A DNA stretch of 64,000 nucleotides from Lichenicola sp965198575 (GTDB lineage: Bacteria > Pseudomonadota > Alphaproteobacteria > Acetobacterales > Acetobacteraceae): NCBI RefSeq assembly GCF_965198575.1, contig NZ_OZ240671.1, positions 1,426,001 through 1,490,000 of the forward strand. The letters run 5' to 3'. The translations under genes were made by a program, and so were the position numbers. Positions 15,990-24,909 of the stretch are shown here, in pieces. The notes under the pieces were generated by a model, which was not told where the DNA came from, did not search any database, and was given only the letters and a program-made list of their open reading frames with translations. The number at the start of each line of letters is the position of its first letter. The first letter of the stretch is position 1.

Positions 15990-17117
15990 TTATCCTCCTG
16001 CCATCCGCAGCAGATCCTCGAACGCCACGATGATGTGGTAGAATGTGCTGGCTGGCACGGTCGATGACATCGCGGCGCCGGCCTGGTCGAACTGATCGAC
16101 CCATAATCCCTCGATCGGCGTGGCCAGGTAGCTGTCCAGGAACGCGCCGGCAACGCGGGCTGCGGCCTCGGTGTCGCCATTCGCAAGGGTGCTCTTGATC
16201 AGCTCGGTCTGCGGCCAGACCCGTCGGGTTGATCTGGTCGCACGACCTGACCGGTCGCTCTCGTCGATCGCAAACCCGTTGGCGTCGAGGCCGTGGCCAA
16301 CTGCCCAGTCATGCAGGGTGCGGGCCTCGTGCCGGAGGTCGGTGCCGCCGGCCTCGGCGAGCCGGTGCAACAGCCAGGACCATTCGAAATGATGGCCAGG
16401 TTCGACGACGTCTCCGCGGGCTCCCGGCAGCCGGACGAACTTCGCGTCGAAGAACTCGCCCAGCGTGCGGTTGGTCCGGTCGAAGAAGTGCTCGGCGAAC
16501 AGCCAGGCGATCCGGTTGGCGCGGTCCAGGAACTCGCTCTCGCCCGTGACCGCGTGCCAGGCCAGGAACGCCTCGAGCAGATGCATGTGCGGGTTGGAGC
16601 GGCGTGGCAGCGAGTCCGGCAGCCCCTCGCGATAGCCACCGACGTCGTGGTCCGCGAGGGCCGTGTCGATGAAGTCCAGTGTCCGACGGCCCAGCGTCAG
16701 TGCGTGCTCGAAGCCCGCCTGTCGCACCCCGGCCAGCGCGAACAGCACGAAGGCCTGGTCGTAGAGGTCGCGCAGGGTATTGGAGGGCTCTCCGGCCGGG
16801 GTGAGCAGATGGATCCATCCGGGACCGCCGGCCTTGCCCCAGCATCGGCGCTCGACAGCTTCCAGGGCGGTCGCGAGCATCGCATTCGCGGCCGGGTAAC
16901 CGGCAGCCTGGGCACGCGAGACCGCATAGAGCTGGCGCGCCTGCACCCGTACCCGCCGCGGTGGCGACAGGTCAGGCCGGCCGGCGAGATCGAGCTGCTC
17001 GTGGAACAGGCCCCCACCATCCATGCCCTGCTCGAGCCAGAGTGGCCATGCCGCATCGAACCAAAGCCGGATCCGGTCCGCCACCAGCTGCAAGGGGGTC
17101 GATCCGGACCCGGTCAT
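15990..17117 (-). CDS. AGE-family epimerase/isomerase (N-acylglucosamine 2-epimerase-like)
   Basis: This 375-residue protein fits the (alpha/alpha)6-barrel N-acylglucosamine 2-epimerase superfamily in length and motif order: DQAFVLFALAG, RRSNPHMHLLEAFLAWH, PGHHFEWSWLL and RVWPQTELIKS. The histidines in NPHMHLLEA and EPGHHFEW correspond to catalytic positions of the family. Characterised members epimerise N-acylglucosamine or isomerise mannose/fructose or cellobiose, so a sugar-interconverting role is expected but the substrate is open. ATG 17117 is preceded by GGGGGAG. It is the last gene of the leftward set, 280 bases after the flavin reductase. That gap holds no convincing gene. Confidence 0.88.
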   Translation of the reverse strand: MTGSGSTPLQLVADRIRLWFDAAWPLWLEQGMDGGGLFHEQLDLAGRPDLSPPRRVRVQARQLYAVSRAQAAGYPAANAMLATALEAVERRCWGKAGGPGWIHLLTPAGEPSNTLRDLYDQAFVLFALAGVRQAGFEHALTLGRRTLDFIDTALADHDVGGYREGLPDSLPRRSNPHMHLLEAFLAWHAVTGESEFLDRANRIAWLFAEHFFDRTNRTLGEFFDAKFVRLPGARGDVVEPGHHFEWSWLLHRLAEAGGTDLRHEARTLHDWAVGHGLDANGFAIDESDRSGRATRSTRRVWPQTELIKSTLANGDTEAAARVAGAFLDSYLATPIEGLWVDQFDQAGAAMSSTVPASTFYHIIVAFEDLLRMAGG

Positions 17118-17397
17118 GCGTCGTCTCCCCCGGACCTGCCGACCCGGGGGCATCGACGGATGCCACCCCGGAACAGTCCTGCCTGCACGAGGTAAGCCCA
17201 TAAAGGCCGGCTTTGAAAGCACGCTCGTGCAGGCCGGCCGGGCGCCAGGCGAGGCCGACCAGCACCAGGATGAAGCCTGACCATCGCGGCCCCTCGGATC
17301 AGCGTCCGCCACGGCACCGAGCCGACCGCGTTCGGTAAGCGGGGGGGCAGCCCACGACATGAACGGGTTGGGTCGGGCAAGACCTGCCCCGTTGACC

Positions 17398-17931
17398 CTA
17401 GCCCGCCTTGGACCCCTGGGGGACCAGCCGCGAGGCGAGCGGGATCGTGTGGTAGCCGCGGCTGCACCAGAGCAGGGCGTCCTGCACGGGGTCGGCAAAA
17501 CCGATATCGCGAACCCGGCAGAACAGCACGCTGTGGGTCTCGATCTCGACCACCTGCGCGATGCTGCAATCGAAGCTCACCACAGCGGTCGGGAGCATCG
17601 GCGCTCCGGAGACCGTGGTGAGCCAGGGCGATGCGGCAAACCGGTTCGCCATGGCGATGGATGGGTCGGCGAAGAGGTCGGACAGACCCTGATGCGCCCC
17701 GGACAAGACGTTCACGCACAAGCCGGAATTCTCGCGAAACGCGTCGACCGGCACGGAGTCCCGGTTCATGCAGACGAGCAGGACCGGTGGCGTATCCGTG
17801 ACGCTGCACACCGCCGAGGCCGTGAAACCGTGGCGCCCGCGCGGTCCGTCGGTGGTCACCAGCGAAACCGCAGCGGCCAGACGTGACATGCCCTCGCGAA
17901 AGATCGCCGAGTCGATCACCGCCTCATCCAT
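17398..17931 (-). CDS. Flavin reductase-like domain protein (HpaC/RutF type)
   Basis: This 177-residue protein matches the flavin reductase-like FMN-binding split barrel: VSLVTTDGPRGRHGFTASAV near the N-terminus, PPVLLVCMN, and a central GLCVNVL strand. The family reduces FMN or FAD with NAD(P)H and passes it to a partner monooxygenase, or acts as a small flavoprotein oxidoreductase. No partner oxygenase is adjacent. It lies 51 bases downstream of an NADPH-dependent FMN reductase gene on the same strand. Two flavin-reducing enzymes next to an adenylation enzyme suggest a shared redox step on an activated substrate. Confidence 0.88.
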   Translation of the reverse strand: MDEAVIDSAIFREGMSRLAAAVSLVTTDGPRGRHGFTASAVCSVTDTPPVLLVCMNRDSVPVDAFRENSGLCVNVLSGAHQGLSDLFADPSIAMANRFAASPWLTTVSGAPMLPTAVVSFDCSIAQVVEIETHSVLFCRVRDIGFADPVQDALLWCSRGYHTIPLASRLVPQGSKAG

Positions 17932-17982
17932 GACGTGTGGTCCGCCTCGCCGTCTGCCTCGCGCGCGCGGCCCGGGGCGGGG

Positions 17983-18588
17983 TCACGCCGCGTCGACCGG
18001 TCCGGGCCCGGTGCGCAGGTACGCCTCGCGATGCCGCGTGAAGTCGACCACCTGGCGCCCGAGCAGCTCAAGCTGTGCAGCCACGCCCGCGTCGGTCGGA
18101 TGGCCCTCGGCATCGAACGGCTGGCCCACGGTGTTGATCGCGACACCGAGCGGCGTCGGCCAGCCGCGTAAGGCATGGGTGATCGAGCGCAGCGCCGCCA
18201 TGGTCGATCCGGTGGCCTGCCAGCCATAGGCGCAGGCGATCAGCCCGACGGCGCGACCGTCGAAATAGACGCGCTCGTCCTTGGCCAGATCCTCGACATA
18301 ATCGAGCGCGTTCTTGATGAGGCCGGATACCGAGCCGTGATAGCCGGGAGACGCAATGATGATGCCGTCCGCCTGGCGCAACGCCTGCACCAGACGCTGC
18401 GCGCCCTCGCTGCGGGCGGGATTTTCAGGCGCATACAGCGGAAGCACCAGGCTCGGCCCGTCGAACATCTCCGTCCTGGCACCCATCGACGCCGCAGCCC
18501 GCATGGCCGTGGCCAGGGCCTTCTCGGACGATGAGCCGGCACGCGTGGTCCCGCCCAGGCCGACGATGAGGGGAGCGTAGCTGGACAT
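17983..18588 (-). CDS. NADPH-dependent FMN reductase family protein
   Basis: This 201-residue flavodoxin-fold protein carries the family signature LIVGLGGTTRAGSSSEKAL at the N-terminus and IIIASPGYHGSVSGLIKNAL in the middle, where FMN phosphate and ring are bound. Relatives (SsuE, MsuE, ArsH and azoreductase-like proteins) use NADPH to reduce FMN or quinone-like compounds. ATG 18588 is preceded by AAGGG at suitable spacing, so an upstream extension is not used. It lies 116 bases after the adenylation gene and upstream of the flavin reductase. Confidence 0.9.
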   Translation of the reverse strand: MSSYAPLIVGLGGTTRAGSSSEKALATAMRAAASMGARTEMFDGPSLVLPLYAPENPARSEGAQRLVQALRQADGIIIASPGYHGSVSGLIKNALDYVEDLAKDERVYFDGRAVGLIACAYGWQATGSTMAALRSITHALRGWPTPLGVAINTVGQPFDAEGHPTDAGVAAQLELLGRQVVDFTRHREAYLRTGPGPVDAA

Positions 18589-18704
18589 GACGGGACCCTT
18601 CGCAGAGACGCGGGGCGCGCGGACGGCCGGATCGACCACCATCGCCGGAAACAGGCCTCAGCCGGATCTCCAGGGGATGACTATCGAGCAGCCACGTCGC
18701 GAGA

Positions 18705-20456
18705 TCAACCGACCCCGGATGCGGCGCCACCTCGGTCAAGGCGTCGGGATGCAAAGTCGGCGGGACGGTGTCCGAGGACTTGCGGGCGGAACCTGTCCTG
18801 GCCAGTCGCAGCTATCGGCTTAAGAAGGTGATCCGCCACATCGGCCAGGGGCTTCAGGGCGATCTTTTCGGCATAGGCCAGCCCGGGCTCCTGGGCGACC
18901 AGGAAACGGTTCTTTACGCCCCTGTCGATCTTGCCGTTCTCGCGCACGGGCAGCGTTTGCACATGCCGCAGCACGGAGGGGATCTTGAAGCGCGACAGCT
19001 GGCGGGCACACTCTGCCCGGATGTGGTCGATCGAGACCTCCCGATCGTCGGCGGTCGTGAAGAATGCCCAGAGCTGGCCCGCGCCACCGCTCTCTGCGAC
19101 GAAGGCCACGCAGCCATTGACCACATCGATCGACCGCAGCGCATTCTCGACCTCATCGAGCTCGATCCGGACGCCGTTGATCTTGATCTGGTTGTCCTTG
19201 CGGCCCTGGAAGCAGAGGTTTCCGGTCGACACGTCCAGCCGCACCATGTCGCCGGTCGCGTAGAAGCGGAGCGTGCGGCCACCGATCGAGCGCTCGCTGA
19301 ACGGATTGCTTGCTGTTGCGCCGATATATCCGAGTGCGACCTGCTCGCCGCCGACCAGAAGTTCGCCGGTGACCTGCAGCCCCTTCGAGGTCATGATGCG
19401 GGCATGCTCCTCCACCACCAGCGTGGTGTTGGCGTGCGGCTGGCCGAGGCTGATCTCCTGCGGCCCAGGGCGGTTGGGCACCCGCCAATTGGTCACGACC
19501 ATGGTGGTTTCGGTCGGACCATAGGAGTTGTAGAGCACGACGTGCGGCATCCTGGCGTAAACGTCGGACGCGAGTTGTGGCGCCCAGGCCTCGCCACCAC
19601 AGATGACAACCCGCAGCACGTTGTCTTCGACGAATTCCTGGCTCTTCAGCAGCACGCACAACATGGCCGGCGTGAAGCCGACGATGCTGACCCGCTCCTC
19701 GATGATGAGTTCGGACACCGCGAGCAGGCAGAAGCGTGTCGTCTCCCGGTAGATCACCAGCATGCAGCCGCACACGATCGGCAGGACGAACTCCCAGATA
19801 TGCACATCGAATAGGGTCGGGATCTTGTACAGGAACCGGTCCTCGGGACCGACGTCAAGGAACTGCCGCATCGCCGCGATCCGGTTCAACAACGCCGAAT
19901 GCGTGACCCGCACGCCCTTGGGAGCGCCGGAACTTCCGGAGGTATGGGCGATGTAGCAGAGACCCGGATGCTCGATATCCCGCGTCACGGTGCCGGCGGG
20001 CATGATGCGCTCGTAGAAGCGCATGACGACACCATCGACGCCGGACTGGCACCCGACTTCGCGATAGCACGGCAACAGCAGGAGCCGGTCACTGATGATG
20101 AGGTCGAGGCCGCAGTTTTCCGTGATCGCCAGCATCTGCACGAGCGGATATTCGACCGCGATCGGAACGTACACCGCGTCGTTCTTCCAGACCGCGAGCG
20201 TTGCCGCGACGGCAGATATACAACGCGACATCATGATGCCGACAAGCCGATACGAGGGCTTCCACGGCAATGCCTCGATCGCGGCATAAAGTTCGCCGTT
20301 GGTTATCGACAGGCCGTCGCACTTTATCAGCTTGTTTTCGAAATCAGACCGTAACGCCCTGTCGACGAGCTTCCAGATGTTGTCTCCCTGGATCTCCTGA
20401 TCCGGACCGCTGCTCGACCACAACGCTGGACCGGCGGAAATCTGCTGCACGAACAT
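18705..20456 (-). CDS. Stand-alone amino-acid adenylation enzyme (NRPS A-domain type)
   Basis: This 583-residue AMP-forming enzyme shows adenylation motifs in order: AHTSGSSGAPKGV (A3), FDVHIWEF (A4), NSYGPTETT (A5), GELLVGGEQVALGY (A6), YATGDMVR (A7), GRKDNQIKINGVRIEL (A8) and the catalytic lysine in ENGKIDR (A10). There is no attached carrier, condensation or thioesterase domain, and the tail after A10 is about 60 residues of low complexity. It should activate an amino or aryl acid as acyl-AMP and load a separate carrier protein. A hand-read pocket code begins D-V-W, but I do not predict a substrate. ATG 20456 is the first ATG; GTG 20459 and TTG 20468 are alternatives near an AGGAG. A free carrier protein gene exists at 31106, about 11 kb away. 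Confidence 0.88.
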   Translation of the reverse strand: MFVQQISAGPALWSSSGPDQEIQGDNIWKLVDRALRSDFENKLIKCDGLSITNGELYAAIEALPWKPSYRLVGIMMSRCISAVAATLAVWKNDAVYVPIAVEYPLVQMLAITENCGLDLIISDRLLLLPCYREVGCQSGVDGVVMRFYERIMPAGTVTRDIEHPGLCYIAHTSGSSGAPKGVRVTHSALLNRIAAMRQFLDVGPEDRFLYKIPTLFDVHIWEFVLPIVCGCMLVIYRETTRFCLLAVSELIIEERVSIVGFTPAMLCVLLKSQEFVEDNVLRVVICGGEAWAPQLASDVYARMPHVVLYNSYGPTETTMVVTNWRVPNRPGPQEISLGQPHANTTLVVEEHARIMTSKGLQVTGELLVGGEQVALGYIGATASNPFSERSIGGRTLRFYATGDMVRLDVSTGNLCFQGRKDNQIKINGVRIELDEVENALRSIDVVNGCVAFVAESGGAGQLWAFFTTADDREVSIDHIRAECARQLSRFKIPSVLRHVQTLPVRENGKIDRGVKNRFLVAQEPGLAYAEKIALKPLADVADHLLKPIAATGQDRFRPQVLGHRPADFASRRLDRGGAASGVG

Positions 20457-21116
20457 CACGGCTGCCAAGACTCCTCATCTCGCGCGACAAAACGGCGGTC
20501 GCACGTGTTCCGGTTGAACAGGGTTTAGCGGACAGAAACAGTTGCCGGTGGGTCGGGGCCGCAACGTAATTCGACCTTAAACAGCAAACTCTAACGCGAC
20601 CGGAACTACCGGGAATAAGCACTAAATTCAACCGCCAGCAAAGCTCCTGAATGAGCGCTATCGTTACTTTGCAGTTAATAATGAGCATTCGCTTGAGGCA
20701 ACGAGGACACCGACTCAGGATCAACTTGGGGTGATTAACTGCAGCCAAGACCACCGGGTCGACGCCGGCCGCACCATCGGGCAGCTCGGTTCAACGGATG
20801 GCTCCTCCCGGCGCGGTGACTATCCGCGGCAGGGCCGGTGGCCCGGGCCATACGTCGGATCCGGGTGATTTCACGCCACCGGTCCAGCTGTCGGCTGCGT
20901 CTAGGCTGGGCTGGGCTGGGCTGGAAGCTGTTGCGGTCCCCGGAGGGCTGCTCGAGGGCCGGCAGCCACCGGGGAGTGCGACATGCCCCCCGAGTCCTCG
21001 AGGTGATCCGAGTGCCTGCGCGCACGGCTTCACGATGCCGCCCCGGGTGGTGGCGAGGGGGTCGGCACCAGGGCAATCGCGCAGGCTGGCGCCGGCGGAT
21101 GGCGTGCCCGTCGTCC
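20457..21116. other. Long intergenic region
   Basis: No convincing gene is seen. Bases 20480-20730 are clearly AT-richer than their surroundings and probably hold the promoter of the adenylation gene. Bases 20760-21116 are very GC-rich and include four tandem GGCTG units at 20904-20923. Long frames through this part look like GC-driven noise. Confidence 0.5.
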
Positions 21117-22085
21117 CTATCTGGTGAAGACGGCCACGGTGCTGTGGCCCAGCAGCGGGACGTCGTTTCGGTGGCGCAGGCCGGCGACGATGGTTCTTGC
21201 GGTCTGTTCCGCCAGCACGTCGATCCGATGCCGGATCGGTCTTTCATCCACCACCGGATGCAGTTCGAGTCCGAGCATGTTGGCCAGCCCGTCGGCGGCC
21301 ACCATCCGGGCCCAAGGCATCAGCACCTCGTCGATCGAGCTGTGCAGCAGCTCGAGACGCGCGAAACCGAGGCGGTCCGCCACCCAACTCCAGCACCGGT
21401 CGGTCCACCAGGTGTGGTGGTGCGGGGCAACGTTCAGCACGTCGCGCGACCGGGCGATGTAGGCCTCCGCATTCGGTGTGGAGAGGATGATCCGCCCACC
21501 GGGTCTGGTCAGCGCCGCCATCGCCTCGATGAAGGCGAGCGGCTCGCGCACGTGTTCCAGGACCTGGAAGGCGCAGGTGACGTCGAACGCCTCGCCTCGA
21601 ACCCGGGCAAAATCGACCACGTCCTCCGGCAGCAGGGTGATGCCGCGCGTTCGTGCCTGCTCGATCGCGGCCTTGCTGAATTCAAGCCCGACATAGTCGG
21701 CATGCGGGATGTGTGCCGGAAAACTGCAGGCCCCCGCACCGATTTCGCAGACCCGGGCACCCGGTGGTACGTGCGCTGCGGCGAGCGCGAATTCCTGACG
21801 CTCGCCGGGATAATATCCGGGATGACGGGCCAGTTCATCATAGAACGCGCCGTCGCCGAGGATCGGTGGATCGAAGAACGACAGGCCGGTCGCCGGCTCG
21901 TGCAGCAGGCGCAGCGTTGAGACGCCCGCGAACAGCCGGCTCACATCGACGCCGAGACGCAGCCGGTAGCCCAGGACGATCTGTGCCACGTCGAGCTCGT
22001 GCACCAGGACGGTGTCGGTGCTGCCGGTCAACGGGCTCCGGCCGAAGGAGTGCAGCCCTCCCGACGCGGGCGCGATCATGTTCAT
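21117..22085 (-). CDS. SAM-dependent class I methyltransferase
   Basis: This 322-residue protein has a Rossmann methyltransferase core. Motif I is VCEIGAGACSF (about residues 117-127), followed by the acidic YVGLEFSKAAIEQA, the family segment VTCAFQVLEHVREP and GGRIILSTPN. The 90-residue N-terminal extension may give substrate specificity. This fold methylates small molecules, sugars or lipids and is frequent near glycan genes. ATG 22085 is supported by GGAGGAG 11 bases upstream. It is oriented like the adenylation operon but separated from it by a 650-base gap, so a separate promoter is likely. Confidence 0.87.
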   Translation of the reverse strand: MNMIAPASGGLHSFGRSPLTGSTDTVLVHELDVAQIVLGYRLRLGVDVSRLFAGVSTLRLLHEPATGLSFFDPPILGDGAFYDELARHPGYYPGERQEFALAAAHVPPGARVCEIGAGACSFPAHIPHADYVGLEFSKAAIEQARTRGITLLPEDVVDFARVRGEAFDVTCAFQVLEHVREPLAFIEAMAALTRPGGRIILSTPNAEAYIARSRDVLNVAPHHHTWWTDRCWSWVADRLGFARLELLHSSIDEVLMPWARMVAADGLANMLGLELHPVVDERPIRHRIDVLAEQTARTIVAGLRHRNDVPLLGHSTVAVFTR

Positions 22086-22229
22086 AGTCGCGCCCACTCC
22101 TCCAGCCACGAGGCATCATGGCGATCTCCGGGTTACCATCCGGTTAATGGCGCCGAGCCCTCGGCCGATGTTCGCGGCCACCGGTCTGGCCGCTACGCAG
22201 GACGACGGTGATCGTGCTTTAAGAGTGTC
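22086..22229. promoter_or_regulatory. Divergent intergenic region (methyltransferase / helicase)
   Basis: This 144-base gap between divergent genes must contain both start regions. The GGAGGAG site for the leftward gene is visible. I see no convincing -35/-10 pair or operator. Confidence 0.35.
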
Positions 22230-24608
22230 ATGACATCATCCCCGGCCGAGGCCGCGATCGAGGCGGCCGGTCTGGTCGTCGAACCCTCCGAAATGCCCCG
22301 CCTGCTGCGGCTGGTCGCGCGCCGCCTGCCCGCGGACGCCGACGCGGTCCGCGACGCCCTGTGCGAAGTCCGCCGCAAGGGGTGGGTCGGGCGGCTGGTC
22401 GACCTGTCGCAGCGCGCCGGCGCGATCTGGGTCCGGCGCGATGATGCGATCGCCGCCGCAGCCGGCCTGCAGGATCCGGAGGCGGACGAACCGGCACTGC
22501 GCGAGGCATTGGCGGATGTCGTGCGAAGCCGGCTGCGCGGGCTCGCAGCGACCCCGGCGGAGGCACTCGACGCGGCCGTCGCGGAGCTGTTCGACGAGGG
22601 CGGCCGTGTGTTGTCGGCGACCCAGCACGAGACCCTGACCGGGCTGGTGGCCGAGGCGTTCGGGCTGTCGTCCGATGCGGCCTTTGCGCGGGCGGCACTC
22701 CGGGATGAGGCCCAGCGACGCCAGGAGCGCAAGGCGGCCGAGACCGTCTCGCGCACCCGCCGCCGCGCGGAACTGCAGCGCTTGCGCGACTGGGAGCGCA
22801 GCCTGGTCGAGTTCCGCGAGGTGCCTGGGCTGCTGGGATGCTCGACCCGGGAGGCACTGCGCTGGGTCGCCGCCGACCGGCTGCCGGTGGCGCGGCGGGT
22901 GCCCGAACCCGGCAAGCCCGACGGCGAACGCTGGGAGTTCGACCCGGCCGAGTTGATCCGGCTGCGGCCGCAGGTGCAGGCGTGGCGCGAGGCCGAGCCG
23001 GATGCGACGCGCGGCCCGACGATTCTCGGCGGCCAGAAGGCTGGCGGCAAGGCGGCCAATGCGGCAGTGGCACGGGTGGCGGCGCTGGACCGGTACGCAG
23101 CCCACTTCGCCACCGCACGCGCGCTGAAACGCCGGATCACGCTGGTCACCGGCCCGACCAACAGCGGCAAGTCGCACCTGGCGATCGAGCGTCTGGCCGG
23201 CGCGGAAAGCGGGCTGGCACTGGCGCCGCTGCGGCTGCTGGCGCACGAGTTCCGCGAGAGCCTGGCGGCGCGTGGCGTGCTGGTGTCGCTGGCCACCGGC
23301 GAGGAACGGATCAACGTGCCGGGCAGCCGGCACCTGGCCGCCACGGTGGAGATGTGCCCGCTGCACAACCCGGTCGACGTGGCGATCGTCGACGAGGCGC
23401 AGATGCTGCACGACCCGGAGCGCGGCGCCGCCTGGACCGCGGCGATCATGGGCGCACCGGCCCGCGAATTGTTCGTGCTGGGATCGCCGGATTGCGTGCC
23501 GATGGTGCGCCGCATCGCCGAGCTATGTGGCGACCCTCTGGACGAGATCACGCTCGATCGCAAAGGCCCGCTGACCGCTGCCTCCGAACCGGTACAGCTC
23601 GGCGACCTGCAGCGCGGCGATGCATTGATCGCGTTCTCGCGTCGCGACGTGCTGGATCTGCGGGCGGCGTTGCAGGCGCGTGGTCGGCGGGTGGCGGTGG
23701 TGTATGGTGCGCTGAGCCCTGAAGTGCGGCGGGCGGAGGCGGCGCGTTTCAACGACGGCGACGCGGACATCCTGATCGCCACCGACGCGATCGGCATGGG
23801 GCTCAACCTGAATATCCGCCGCGTGGTGTTCGCAGCACTGCGCAAGTTCGACGGCACCCAAAGCCGGGATCTGCAGAGCCACGAGATCAAGCAGATCGGC
23901 GGCCGTGCGGGTCGTTACGGCAAGCACGAGGCGGGCATCGTCGCAGTGCTGGCCGGCGCCGGCAGTCCCTCCTTCGTGCGCACGATGCTCGCGGCCCCTC
24001 CCCTGGTGCATGCCGAGCTGCGGCCGCTGGTGCAACCGGATTCCGACATCGTGCAGGCTGTGGCTGCGGAGATCGGATCGGACAGCCTGTTCGGCGTGCT
24101 GGCGCGGATCAGGCGCGCCGTACTGCGTCGCGACGACCCGAATTACCGGTTGGCCGACATGAGCCAGGCATTCGAGGTCGCCACCGCCCTGGAAGGTGTC
24201 GCCGGACTGGACCTGCAACAGCGCTGGACCTACGCGATGTGCCCGGTGGACGAGCGCGATAACGGTGTATCGCGGCTGGCGAATTGGGCGACCGAACACG
24301 GTGCGGGCCGGGCCGTGCCACTGCCGTCGGGCGCCCGGCTGCCACCGCCTGAGCGGGCCGCGCGCGACGAGCTCGAGCGGGCGGAGAAGCGCCACAAGCG
24401 TCTGGTGGCGTGGCGCTGGATGGCGTTGCGGTTCCCCGAGGCCTACCTGGCACGCGAGGAAGCGGAAGCGATGACGGTGCGGCTGAATGGCTGGATCGAG
24501 GCCGTGCTCAGGCAGCAGGCCCGCAGTACCGGCGCGGCGCAGAAGGCGGGAGGCCAGAAAGCGGGAGGCCAGAAACCGGTCGACAAGCCGAAGCGCAGGA
24601 CCGCCTGA
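22230..24608 (+). CDS. SUV3-like ATP-dependent RNA helicase
   Basis: This 792-residue superfamily 2 helicase carries Walker A GPTNSGKS (Lys314), the DEAQ Walker B box (Asp388), the motif III-like ELFVLGSPD, and motif VI as QIGGRAGRYG. The second RecA domain contains VYGALSPEVRRAEAARFN and ILIATDAIGMGLNLNI. These match the SUV3 family, an RNA helicase of the mitochondrial degradosome with alphaproteobacterial homologues. The N-terminal 250 residues are alpha-helical and specific to the bacterial group. The tail (KAGGQKAGGQKPVDKPKRR) is basic and repeats AGGQK, which may aid RNA binding. It stands alone and may assist RNA turnover. Confidence 0.9.
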   Translation: MTSSPAEAAIEAAGLVVEPSEMPRLLRLVARRLPADADAVRDALCEVRRKGWVGRLVDLSQRAGAIWVRRDDAIAAAAGLQDPEADEPALREALADVVRSRLRGLAATPAEALDAAVAELFDEGGRVLSATQHETLTGLVAEAFGLSSDAAFARAALRDEAQRRQERKAAETVSRTRRRAELQRLRDWERSLVEFREVPGLLGCSTREALRWVAADRLPVARRVPEPGKPDGERWEFDPAELIRLRPQVQAWREAEPDATRGPTILGGQKAGGKAANAAVARVAALDRYAAHFATARALKRRITLVTGPTNSGKSHLAIERLAGAESGLALAPLRLLAHEFRESLAARGVLVSLATGEERINVPGSRHLAATVEMCPLHNPVDVAIVDEAQMLHDPERGAAWTAAIMGAPARELFVLGSPDCVPMVRRIAELCGDPLDEITLDRKGPLTAASEPVQLGDLQRGDALIAFSRRDVLDLRAALQARGRRVAVVYGALSPEVRRAEAARFNDGDADILIATDAIGMGLNLNIRRVVFAALRKFDGTQSRDLQSHEIKQIGGRAGRYGKHEAGIVAVLAGAGSPSFVRTMLAAPPLVHAELRPLVQPDSDIVQAVAAEIGSDSLFGVLARIRRAVLRRDDPNYRLADMSQAFEVATALEGVAGLDLQQRWTYAMCPVDERDNGVSRLANWATEHGAGRAVPLPSGARLPPPERAARDELERAEKRHKRLVAWRWMALRFPEAYLAREEAEAMTVRLNGWIEAVLRQQARSTGAAQKAGGQKAGGQKPVDKPKRRTA

Positions 24609-24909
24609 GGTCCGCAACGATCCTCCCCTCGCTGAAATTGGGGAGGGTTCCGACCCTCTGCGGCCTGGCAAGTTCGCCTGCCTGGACAGGGTGACGCGCG
24701 ACCCAGTCATGGCGGACTTGCCATACTGGAGCGACAAGAACACTGGGAGGAGGCATTGGTCCTCGATCACCCGGTCATCGTGAACGCCTGTGCCGGGCCG
24801 AACGTGCTGCCGTTGCGGCCGCATATCACCTTACGCGCGCGAGGTCCTGGCATGCAATTCCGCGGGAAGCGCATCGATCAGGTCGCCTGACCCCAATGCC
24901 ATGGCCTGC
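24609..24909. other. Gap between convergent genes, with a weak small reading frame
   Basis: It holds the hairpin at 24622-24646. It also holds a 44-codon frame at 24756-24890 that starts with TTG just after GGGAGGAGG and begins LVLDHPVIVNACAGP. The ribosome-site match is good but the peptide is unknown to me and may be a fragment. Nothing else is recognisable. Confidence 0.35.
24622..24646 (+). terminator. Possible hairpin terminator between convergent genes
   Basis: CCTCCCC pairs with GGGGAGG around an 11-base loop, 14 bases after the helicase stop. No T-run follows, so an intrinsic terminator is only possible. Confidence 0.45.

Noticed and set aside
17118..17397. Possible extra gene between the AGE-family gene and the flavin reductase
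   Set aside because: Frames here are extensions of the AGE frame or Arg/Pro-rich noise. The AGE domain begins cleanly at ATG 17117 with a good ribosome site.
20838..21920. 360-codon plus-strand frame at the methyltransferase
   Set aside because: It mostly mirrors the methyltransferase gene, which has intact SAM-binding motifs.
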